Positions 47,333 through 58,900 of a stretch of 64,000 bases of DNA are shown piece after piece. The stretch comes from Strongyloides papillosus (taxonomy: Eukaryota; Nematoda; Chromadorea; Rhabditida; Strongyloididae): the NCBI GenBank assembly GCA_005656395.1, contig SRSI01000028.1, forward strand, positions 1,178,001 through 1,242,000, read 5' to 3'. Numbering within the stretch: the first letter of the stretch is position 1; the number at the start of each line of letters is the position of its first letter. The notes beneath the pieces were generated by a model. That model did not search any database and had not been told where the DNA came from. It was given only the letters and a program-made list of their open reading frames with translations. Made by a program: the position numbers and the translations under genes.

Positions 47333-50300
47333 TCAGGAATAGAAAGCACATGTTAAACAACATTTTTCTTTTACTTCATTGTCGTGACATCTAAAAAATT
47401 AATAGTTTCAAAAGTTGTTAATTTTCCAATATAAAAAAATTATTGAACATACGATTTAAAAATTTTAAAAACATCACAGTATCTTGATGAATCTCTACAT
47501 TTTCCTTTTTTGTCTTTAACCTCCTCAACAATATTGTTATTGATATCCATTTTCCTATTCTTATTATAATATTTACCTATAATATCAAAAGATTAACAAT
47601 TTGTTTATATTGATAATATTAGTGATAAAATTACTTAAGCAATAGAGCTTGTATATGATAAATTTTTTAAAAAGCAACAGACAATACTTGATAACAAAAC
47701 AAAATTCTATGTTTTAATAATTAATAATGTTACAGTATATATCTTTTATTTCTAAAATAATACCATTTAATTAAAAAAGAGGTTAATTATAATTATAAAT
47801 GACACATTAATGAAAATATTTTGCTTTCAATAGTAATATTTTTTATCAATGTTTAATCTTTTCTGTATAATAAAATAGTGAAATGTAAATGTCTGTTAAA
47901 ATAGGTTAGTAATTTGAAAAAAGGGAAATACCTTTTATGGAAAAAAAATTATTCTTTTATTACTTATTTTCTTATACTATTTAACTAGATATTATTTTCT
48001 ATTTTTGTTTAAATAATATGTTAATAGAGTTAAGAAAATATTTTAGAAATAATTTTAACGAAGCAAAATAAAAATATTATTTATAAAAGCTTTATAGATA
48101 ATAAAAGAAGCAAAGGTTAGTATTAATGAAAGAGGTAAAAAATACTACATTTTTACAGAAAAACACATTTACGAAAAATATTAAAAAAATACATAAATGA
48201 AAATATTTAAGAAAAGTGTATATATAACAAATAAGGGTTAGAAACGCTTTTTATCTAAAGCATCTGGATCCCACTTATACAAATGCCAACCACGCCATTT
48301 TTGCCAACCTTTAAATGGTTCTGGAATTTTTTCTTCTCCTGTTGTCTTTATTGGGCATGATATATGTGTGTTACAATTTCTAACTGCAGAAGGTCTCTCA
48401 ATATTTGTACATTGCCGTCCAGCTGGTTTTTTAGTTCCATGCCATACACATTTTAATATTCTCATCTGCAAAAATAAAAACATTATATTAATTAATTTAA
48501 TCATAAATTATTTTATTTTATACTTACCTGAATACCATCATTTCCACATGACTTGCTGCAAATTCCCCATTCTGATGGTCTCCATTCCGCAACGCAATTT
48601 TCTAAAAATATAAAATTTATTGTGTAAAAATTGTTTTTGTAAAGAATTTATGATTATTGTTTTATGTTAAGTAACAAAGTTTTGTTATTTGTATAAGAAA
48701 TAAGATAATTTTTTATTGAAAAACTTACTATTAACACATTCTCTTTTAACCTTTGGTCTTCCTGCTCTATCACAATATTTAGTATCAGCTATTGTTAAAT
48801 TAGCAAATAAACAACGAACATTTCTTTTTTGTACGGCTGTTCCTTGGTGAATACATCTTGATTCTAAACATTCTGACCATTTTTCAGCATCCCAAAATGG
48901 ACATTCTTCAGGTTTACAACTTCTACTAGATGGTACTTTAACAACACCAAATTGTTCACAAACAATATCATCAACATATGCTGTCAAATCTTTATATGAT
49001 ATTTGACATTTAACAGCTCTAACTTGTGTTCCCTCTTCACCTATATTACATTCAACTAAACTACAACTACTCCAATTTCCTATAGAAAAATCAGCTTTTA
49101 TTCTACCAGGTTCACGTAAATGTGATATTTTTTGATAAAATACGTCATCACCAATTTTTTTAAGATTTGTTCTTACTATTTGAAGTAATTGTTTATCAGG
49201 ATCATTCTCATTATACTTTCCGCCACCATGATGTCCACCACCTCTACTTTTTCGGCCTTCGCCTTTATGTTTAAATGCCAATGTAACATTACCTTGTATA
49301 CCATTACCTATACATGAATATATTCCAGCATCAGACATTTTGGCATGAAATATACGTAATGCACCATTATTGGAAACTTTAATATGATTCGTATTAACAA
49401 TATTTTTTCCGTCTTTTCTCCAAATAATTTTTGACTTGTCAAAATTTTTAACAGGACATTTTATTTTTAATGATGTTCCTTCATATAGATTAGCATATCC
49501 ACCAACATTTAAAGTTAATTTTTTATGATGGTCTTCTCTAGCATCATATGATGGACCGAGGGATTTTTGAAGGAAATGTTGTGGAAAAATTGTATCCTCA
49601 TTTAACATTTTATCACATGGTCCATAATTACATAATTGTACTGTTGGTGGTTTAGTTAAACTATCACATGGTGAATATGAATCAAATATTCTTAATTTTC
49701 CTTGTAATGTTATTTGTTGACATACAACATATCTTCTTTGTTCACCTGGACCACATGTTGTTGAACATTCTGACCAAGGTTCAGTTTTCCATTTAGCTTC
49801 ACAATCAATATTACCACATACCTCTTCAATTGGTGGTTTCATATTATTACATTTACTATCATCAAGAATAACTTTTTCTTCTGGTATCTCATTACTTTCC
49901 ATTTTTTTAATACATCTTACTTTTCTCGTCTTAATACCACCTCCACAGTACATAGAACATTCACTCCATGGTAATGCTTCCCATTCACCAATTTCTTCCT
50001 CATTTGATATATCATTATTGTTTTGACATGGTCTTGTTATATCAATAGGTCTTTGTTTTGGATCACAATATTTCCATGATACAGGAACTTTTCTTATTAT
50101 ATCAAGACATTTTAAATTTGATTTTTTTCTACCATTTATACAATTTGACCATTCACCATAATCCCAACGGTAGGTTGTTTTAAAATTATTTGATAATAAC
50201 TGTATTGATGAAGTAGTATTATTATTGTATGGAGTAAATGATAAGGAATCATCTTTTAATGGACATGGTGTTTCATCACAATTTTCGTATTCTTCAGGTT

Positions 50301-50619
50301 TTTTTTGCCCCTCACATTCATAATCGCGTAATTTTATTGTACCTCTTCCTATACCACGTGAAGAGACACATTCAACAGTCCTTATTTTGATACCAGAACC
50401 ACATGTTACGGAACATGAACTCCACTCACCTGCCTCATAATGTGGTTCTTCATAATTTGTTAGGTAATGTATGTAATTCTCACTTGATTCATCCTTATTA
50501 TTATCCCGAGAAAATGATGAGGAATCATCATTTTGGTAACCAAATTTACTTACTTTCCATGGAAGATATGTATCTTCAGTTGGAAGACTAAAAAATAACA
50601 ATAAAATTAGAATAGCCAT
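47333..50619 (-). CDS. madd-4: MADD-4-like protein, short isoform from internal start
   Basis: An ATG at 50619 opens a frame that runs in phase into the large exon ending at 48729. It encodes MAILILLLFFSLPTEDTYLP, a good short signal peptide. The resulting 788-residue protein keeps four TSP1-type repeats (about 63-120, 152-198, 213-273, 277-335), the Ig domain (about 368-452), the C-terminal TSP1 repeats and PLAC. The hydrophobic codons coincide with the polypyrimidine tract and AG of the intron used by the long isoform. C. elegans madd-4 is known to make long and short isoforms with different synaptic roles, and an internal promoter in the 51975-50620 intron would serve here. A chance ATG inside an intron is the alternative. 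Confidence 0.6.
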
Positions 50620-52970
50620 TTAGATTTTAGAGAGAGTAATTTAATTTTACACTTTTTAACTCACAAATTTAGTGCTTTTATGATTTTCGGAACACCATAA
50701 GAATAAATAAAAATGACAAAAATGAACTTTATTGTCCATATCATTGTAGGAATTAATAAAGTTAAGAGTCGTGTTTAATCTTTTTATCAATTATTCTTTG
50801 GTAATTAAATTGTTAAGAATAAATATACTGAAGGAAAAAAATTAAAAGTTGTACACTATTTTTTAAAAATCTCGAAAGAATATTGTGAAAAAAAGATAAC
50901 ATAAATTGGAAGATTAAAAGAAGAAGCATTTTAGGGAAAATAACTCTTCTGAGAGTTAAAGTTCATATTTATAGAAGATAAACGACAACAAAAATATACA
51001 TGTCTTGAAAGAATAAAGTTTACTAAATCTTCCAAATAAAATATTAGTTCTCTCCTTTTGTTACTTGTAAGAGATTGAATAACTGTGAAGAATCTTCTTT
51101 TTTTAAAGAGGCATTTAGTTAAAAGAAAATATATATGTAATATTTTATCATAGTACTTAATAACAATACCAAAACTTAAAACATGATAATTTTACAATCT
51201 TTCATGTTCTTCACCATAATTTATCCCACCCATTAATATTTAGTTTTAGAAGGGAAAGATTGACAGATGAGGAGATATAAATATAGTATGAAATAGATTA
51301 ACATTTTTCATTTCTTTTTAATAGGAAATCTTTAATTTGTTTAAAAGATAAATGATAATAAATTATGAGGAATTAATTGGTAATCTTATTATGATTGCCA
51401 ATTTATGGTCTGCTTTCTTATAATAAGATATTGTCTTGTAACAATGTTACAAAATAATAATTTATAACGTATAACGAGTATATTTAATGATTACTTTTGA
51501 AAATAATAAAGTATACAAATTTTTTCACAATCATTATTAGAAGATTGTAAAAATAAAAATATTGTATAATAATATTATATTTTAAAACAATATATTACAA
51601 TAGAAATTTCTTAAATGTGAGGATATGATTGATTATAAGTTGTAGTGGAATCAAAAGATTAACATACAAGTAGTATGATGAATGATTTATGGATAGATTA
51701 AGGTTTTTATAAATTAACCTATAACACTTCCATAAATATATTTGTATCTATTTAAATTAAAATAAATTTCTATAAAAAAGATGTTTCTTTTTCCTGAAGT
51801 ATTGTCAATATATGACATGTAGGAGATTAACTAGATTAATGAGGTTACAAATACTTTTCATAAATGCTTTTCAATTATTTATTATTTCCTATTTATTACT
51901 TTCGTGGCATATGCTATCATCAATAGAGAGGAAAAGTTATAATAATTTTAAAAAATAGAAAAAGCTTTTTTTTACCTGATTTTCGGTGGATATTTAATTA
52001 GAGATAATTTCCTCAAATCCTTGTTAGTACATTTTAAACCGGTATAGCATTGTATACTTTTTCTTGGTTTAATCTCTCTACAATAATTTTCATCAACTTT
52101 TTTATTTCCACTAAAACAATCAACATTCCTAAATTTATAACCATTCTCACATGTAACAGAACAAATTCCCCAGTCACCAACTTTCCATTCTGGACATTCA
52201 CCAAGATTACAGTTTTTTATATTTTTAGGTTTCATTGTTTGCCAACAAAATTTATCCTCAACTTTTCTATTAGTCATCTCAAGTTCATTATAATCTACAT
52301 CACCATTATTACTCCTTTTAAACCTAAACATTGAAGGTATATTTGGTGTTAATGTTTCATTATGTGTCTCAACACAATAGACATTCCTACTTTGAATACC
52401 ATCCCCACAAGTTGTTGTACATGAACTCCATTTGCTTTTTATCCACCTACCAATTAAAATAATTTTAGAAATTTTATAACATTTACTTGAAAAGAAAATT
52501 ATAGTTAAAAGCAAAGTTATTAATTTTCAAAAGACAAAAGATAACAATTTGTGATTCAACATACAAGGCACAGCAAATAAGTGGTTATGTGAAAGTTAAT
52601 TAATAAAAGTATCATGCAAGATGTTACAAAATAATAAACTTCTATTTAATTAAATTTGAAGTGGTATTTAAAATAATCAAATAAAAACAAAAAGAAAGAA
52701 ACACGGCACACGTATAAGACACTCTTTAATTTTCTATAAAGTTGCCTTCAAAATATACGAGTACCTGCAACTAAAGAAAAAAATTTTAATTAAAATATTA
52801 AGCTTTAATTTTTTTGTGATAAAAAGAGCACATAATAATGCCATTATTTTTTCTTACCCATATTCTTCTTCATTAGAACGAACAAAAACAACCTCATCGG
52901 TAAATATGTTATTATTACCATATACTCTAGAGATGATTTGTAATATCAAATAGTAACCAAGAAAAATCAT
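47333..52970 (-). CDS. madd-4: MADD-4-like protein, candidate middle isoform with its own signal-peptide exon
   Basis: An exon at 52970-52858 begins with ATG and encodes MIFLGYYLILQIISRVYG, a plausible signal peptide, then a short acidic stretch ending NEEEYG at a GTAAGA donor. Its phase (two bases left over) fits the exon at 52446, giving GWIKSKWSSCTTTCGDG. An acceptor-like AAAATACAG lies twelve bases before the ATG, consistent with trans-splicing. The product (972 residues) would lack the first TSP1 and the Cys-rich module. It could also be an internal exon of the long form, using the CTCTAG acceptor inside it, since that junction is also in frame. Confidence 0.5.
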
Positions 52971-54065
52971 TACAATTATAGCTGTATTTTTAAAATTTTC
53001 AAAATGCCAAGATTATATTCTTTTAAGAAAATGTTATCAGCATCATGATAATACCATATTTTGACAAATGATATATGACTTTTTAAAACAATCTTTTTCT
53101 TTTTCATAAATTCACTCAAATATTACTATTTATTTATCTATCAGTACTATTATTTTTAAATATTATACTTTACTCTCTCTTTTACCAAATTTTTTATTTT
53201 TATTATTATTATTAAAGTTTAAATAAAACTTACTTTTCTGGACAAACTATATAACTACACTTTTCAATAATAGGTTGTGGTTTAGGAATATTGGCACAAA
53301 ATCTTTCTGGAACAGTCTTGTTATTTTTTTTGTTAATACAAATAGAAATGGATATTCTGTATCTTTCCGGTCCACACGATTTATCACAACTTGAAAATTG
53401 TTGACTATCACTCCATTCAAATATTCCTGCGGTTAAATTTTTTGTACAGGGTGTTTCATGTATAGATGTTACACATCTTCCACAATCGTCAATTTTTGCT
53501 GTAGAATTTACAATATTATCACAACCAATTGAATGACATTTACCATCAATACAAACACCTTTCTTTTTTAAATTACCATAATAACATAGAGTACCGTCTA
53601 CTTTACTTTGATTTGTCTTAATTTTTATACCACTCAATATACTTTTACACCTTATTTCACAATCATTTTCTATTTCATCAACACCAATATATTCATATCT
53701 ACCATCTTTTTGATTAATAAATTCACATGTTTCAATCTCTTTTAACTTCTCCCTTGATCGGCATCTTTTTTCATGTTTATTCTCATTGCATAAACGATAT
53801 CTTTTATTAGGACCAGAACAATGTATGTCAAGACAACGACGCAACTGATATTGTAAACCAGTACCACACTGAAATATAAAAAAATTACACAATTGAATTT
53901 GTATTTATACAAATTTGATAAACAAACCTCTGTAGAGCATGATGAAAAATCAGACCATTTTGCCCAACCAGATGAGAATGGTAATGAAAATATATTTGTT
54001 GCAATACTTTTCCTTACAAGGAAAAAAATATTTGAAAGAAATAATATCCGTAGAAGGAGTGACAT
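47333..54065 (-). CDS. madd-4: MADD-4 / ADAMTS-like (punctin) secreted matrix protein, long isoform
   Basis: Eight exons (54065-53928, 53868-53234, 52446-51976, 50587-48729, 48601-48528, 48465-48246, 47576-47453, 47390-47333) give 1192 residues. A signal peptide is followed by a thrombospondin type 1 repeat (WAKWSDFSSCSTECGTG), an ADAMTS-type Cys-rich module (DGTLCYYG, GVCIDGKC, IDDCGRCV), several more TSP1 repeats (WSSCTTTCGDG, WGICSVTCENG, WSSCSVTCGSG, WSECSMYCGGG, WSECSTTCGPG), one Ig domain (Cys...DAGIYSCIGNG), further TSP1 repeats and a C-terminal PLAC domain. No metalloprotease domain is present. This is the architecture of punctin/ADAMTSL and of C. elegans MADD-4, which guides muscle arms and organises neuromuscular synapses. 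The donor after 48246 (GTTTCT) is weak; without it the protein would stop at 48238 without PLAC. Confidence 0.8.
50620..51975 (-). other. MADD-4-like intron, possible internal promoter
   Basis: This 1.36-kb segment lies between the long-isoform donor (GTAAAA at 51975) and the ATG of the short isoform. It has no coding frame. If the short isoform is real, its promoter must be here; no defined element can be named. Confidence 0.45.
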
Positions 54066-55927
54066 AAGGAAATTTCAATTTATTAATGTCAAATTTTTAT
54101 GTTAATTGGTAAACATTTGCAGTAATCATAAAAGTTTATCTTGAAAAAAATTAAAATAAAATTTATTAAAATATATATCTTAAAAGGTACTTGATAAAGT
54201 AAAGAAATGTTAAAAGTTTATTAAAATTATTCATAGAAATTGAAATGTCCCGTCTTGTACTTCATAGTACCCCATATTAAGAAATATTCCCCAAACAGAT
54301 ACCAACCAAGTATGAATGGCATTGTTTTATCATTGATAAAAAGGAAAAGACATAGTAAAACGGAACTAATAAATCATATGCGGAGAGATTTACTATAAAA
54401 ATGAATAAAGAAATATTTAAAAATCAATAAAAAAATGATATTTTTTAGGAAAAATTTTAAATAGATAATAGAAAAAAGGATTTGGTATTTCAAGATTAAT
54501 GAAGACAAATGGAAATATTAAAAAAGTTGTACCTCAAAATATTTCTCTATACCATTTTCAAAAGACAAGATATGCCAATATAGTCTAAAAAGATTAAAGA
54601 ATAAATGTCTTGTTCATTTATGTAAAAAAAGAAATTATAACTTGTTAAAGTTTCAAATATAATACAAATAAAAATATTTATCTACCCCGGGGTGTAAAGA
54701 TGAATGCTAGATAAGTAAAGTTTTTGTTCAATTAAAATAACATATAATTTATTTTCTTCCTCAAAAAATTTACTTTTTCTCATAGTTCTATCAAACTTTT
54801 TTCGCTAAATCCTAAAGAAAATTTAACAGTAATATGAAAATTAAATATCCTAAATTACTTTATCTTTAATTTTATTTTTAAATTTGAGATAAAAGACTAA
54901 AAACAAATAAACTGTTTTTTAATTTAATCAAATAAACTAAAATAAAGTAGGATGATTTTTTAGGCAAAAAATATGTGTATTGCTATTTGCCAAAAACATG
55001 AATAAAAAGTAGTGTTCTATTATTTTGATATATGATAAATTAAAATTCAAACAACTTTAGGTAAATGGTAAAGATTCCTATTTCTTTACCTACTGCATTA
55101 TGACAAATAATTAACAAATTCTTTTAAAGATATAAAAGTACTTTGAAAGTAAAACAATTTATAAACAAAAATACATTAAATATTAAAAATTCAAAAATAA
55201 CCTTTACTACATCTCCTATCAATCTTTTTTAACCAATTTGATAATCCTTTTCCTCCTTCATCCTACAAACAACAGTTAAATTGATGTTTACATATTTATA
55301 TAAATATAAATGGCACATCTTTTTTGATAAATATAACCATGTTTAAAAGTTAATGTTGTAAAAAAAGATAAAAAAATTTTTTTTGGCAGCATTAACTATT
55401 TTAAGTTAAAATTTTTGTAACAATAAATGCCAAAGTAACATATTAAGAGTATCACTTTTTTTTTATTACTATATAATATAAAACTTCAATTTTAACTTAT
55501 AAAATTATATTGATATCTCCATATAAAACGTTTTATTCTTTTAATATTGTAGGCTAATATATATTTTTAAAGAAAAAGTCAAATAGTATAATTCTCTGGA
55601 GAGAGAGTAAATACTTTAAAGAAAGTTAAACGTTTAAAAGTATTTTTTCAACTTATCTTTTTTTGGTTTAAAAAATAAAAAAACCCATAATTTTATGTTT
55701 TTATGTATCTTCAAATTCCAAGGTATAAAAATTTAATAGAAATCACTCAATATCAATTTATTTTCTAATTTTAGATTGACAATGCCTTTAATGTATCTAA
55801 AAATCGTTTATTACATAAAATGTTTTTTTAAAGTCTTTAACAAGTTGTTAATGCTGCTATTGTTATATAAATAATTAAATTAATTTATCCATTTTTCTAC
55901 AAAATTAGTAAATTTAAATATAATAAT
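54066..55927. other. intergenic, no gene seen
   Basis: AT-rich DNA between the start of the MADD-4-like gene and the end of the DEX-1-like gene. About 50 bp upstream of the MADD-4 start the minus strand reads ATGTTTACC, close to a forkhead core, but one site proves nothing. Confidence 0.4.
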
Positions 55928-58900
55928 TTATGTATAAGCAAAATTAGCGTAGTTATTATTCCTGGGACTTGTATAAGCAGCTTGTGTTGCTGTAGTAGCA
56001 GACCAATTATGCATAATTGTTGTATCATATTTTTGACGATGAGATCTGGAATGCCGTTGACAGCAAGTAGCTATAATAGCAATAGCTACTATCATCCAGA
56101 TGACAGCAAAAACAACGGTACAAATGAAAAGGAGAACTGAAAAGGAAAATATTTAGTTTTCTCAAGATTATACTCTCTTTTATCATTTTGGGGCGTGCCG
56201 CGGTTTCGTGGTGTAGTCGGTTATCACATCTGTCTTACACACAGAAGGTCGGCGGTTCGAATCCGCCCGGAACCATCCTTTTTTTGCTATCTTTATATAA
56301 ACTTACCGTTAAATGTTCCATCCATGTCAGAATTCTTGGTACCATCGAGCAAAATTTTAGCTTCTTGTTCACTTATTTTTGGTCTAAATGAAGTTGTAAT
56401 AATATTTTTTGGATTAATTGATGAATGTGACTCTGTAAAAATATTATTTGGTTTTCCAAGAGGTTCCAATTTTTGAATTTTACCTTCACTTGTTACTCCA
56501 TTACCTTTAATTTGGATTTCATTTGGTTCAATAATATTTAATGGTAATGTGGTATTGACAGAAATTGTAATTTTTGGTGGTAGTGTTAATTTTTTAGTAA
56601 TTATACTTTGTATTGTTGTGGAAGGAGGTAGAGGTGTACATTCGAACCCATTACCAATAAAACCCTTTAAACAATTACACGTCGGTTTTTCATTTTTAAA
56701 ATTAACACAAATGCCATTAGTAGAACAATTTTTACCATAAGTTTCAAAGCACGGATTAATAGGATCACAATGAATACCATCTCCTATCATATCCATTGGA
56801 CAATGACATTGATATGAGCCAATTTTGTTTGTACAATAGGCTGCTTTATGACAGAAATGTTCTCCAGTTTCACATTCATCAACATCAATTTGACAATCTG
56901 GACCCATAAAACCTTTATTACATTCAAGATTTGCACAATATCCTGTAATGTAATCACATGGTATATCATCGGCACAATTACATTTTTTGCTACAATTCTC
57001 ACCAAAGAAACCAGGCTTACATGTGGACATACAAAATGGTGGTTCATCTGAACCAATAGGGCACGATGTTATAGATGGTTGATCAATTCTAAATATCCAT
57101 TTACCAGGTTGTTTTACATTACTTTTTGTTATTAATAAATTTGTAGTTAACTGATAAAAATTTCCTTTATTAAAAATTCCAGCTTTAGCTTGGTTATTAG
57201 AATTATCTAATGGTCCAATTTCCTCATATAGCATAGTTAAATATGTTTTATTAATATTTGATGCAATTATTACTTGAAAAGTAAATGGTTGTGTTTTGAG
57301 TTGATTAAAAACATTCTCAAAAGTAATAATATACAATGATTGTGTATGAAAATGATGGTCATTATAACGTTGATAAATATTATAGTCACTGCGCGAAAGG
57401 AAACCTTTAGAAGATGTATCATTAGATGAAAGATGATTTACAGTTATAATACCAGAATTCTTGAGATTAAAATTTTGATATAAAGGTATAAAAGCAACTG
57501 AATTTTTGTCAAGTTCTTGGAATGAATTTTTTTTAGAACCAAAACTTATAATACCATTAGAAGAAATATATGCTTTATCATAATCTTTTCCAAATATCAT
57601 TAAATTAGGTATTAATGATATTTCATTAATTGAATTTTCTATGTGCTCTACATATAAAATATTTTTAATATTTTTAGATGAATATAAAATTGTTTCTTTA
57701 CAATCTACACCATTTCCAATAAAACCTTCATTACATTCACAATTAAATGTCCCTGGTAAATTGGTGCATTTAGCTGCTGGATGACATGGATTGTGAAGAC
57801 ATTCGTCCATATCTACACATGTAGTTGAATTACTACTTAATTTTTCATACCCTTCATCACATTCGCAATTAAAACCACCAGCTTTATTAATACAAGTGGA
57901 ATGTTCTCCACATACATTATCAATACTAGTGCATTCATTAATGTCAAGACAACCTTCTACAGTACCAGGATTACCAAAATAACCACTTTTACATTTACAT
58001 TCATAACTACCAATAATATTAATACAATCGGTTGTTTGGTTTTTTAATGAATTTTTACCACATAAAGCAGTTTCTTTTTCACATTCATTATCATCTATAC
58101 ATCCTTCTTCTGTAGCAATAAAACCAGGATCACATACACAATGATAAGCACCAAAAATATTTTTACATTTAGAATGTTCCCCACAAATATGTTCACCTGT
58201 TTCACATTCATCTTTATCTTGGCATTCTATACCATCGCCAATAAAACCTTCTAAACAAATACAAGTACCTTCTTCACATATGGCGTTTTCGGAGCAAGTA
58301 TCAATACACTCGCTTGTATTTAGTTTACTTTTTTTACCCTATAAAAGTATATTGTAAAATTATATAATCCTATTACATTTTAAATATTAATTTAAAATAT
58401 AATTTATTTTCTAATTAATAAACCTTTTTTTAATTAGCTGTCGCTAATAGATTTTTAGCTTGGAAAATTTTCTGATGTAATCTCTTGCTATATACATTTT
58501 TATTAAAATATCTAATCAATGACATTTTGTATATTTTTAATTTTTACATATTCCCTACAAAAATATACCATCAAAGTTGAACTACAATTAAAAAACATTT
58601 TCATTAAAAAATGGATTGGTCAAATATAGTTGAATTGGGATGTCTAACGCCAATGACAATGTTATTTAGTTGGTTTGCATTATATATTTTTTATCAAGTT
58701 AATATCTATCATAAAAATTTTAGAATGATAATACTTGGTTATCCAATCATAAATATTATCATTTGTTTTTTAAAAGTTTTTTCAAAATCCTTAGCAATGT
58801 TGGAATGGAATGATACAGTTAAAAATAGAATATCTGATATGATATCAGCTTTATTATTTGCTTTAACATTTACAAATATATGTGCCTTAATCGAAAGAAT

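Noticed and set aside
56188..56476. Two plus-strand ORFs starting in the tRNA
   Set aside because: They translate the tRNA itself (the GGSNPPG motif is a familiar tRNA-derived artefact) and then antisense DEX-1 sequence.
56787..57056. Alternative-frame Cys/His/Val ORFs within the EGF region (also 61220-61588)
   Set aside because: Out-of-frame shadows of the EGF-coding exons.
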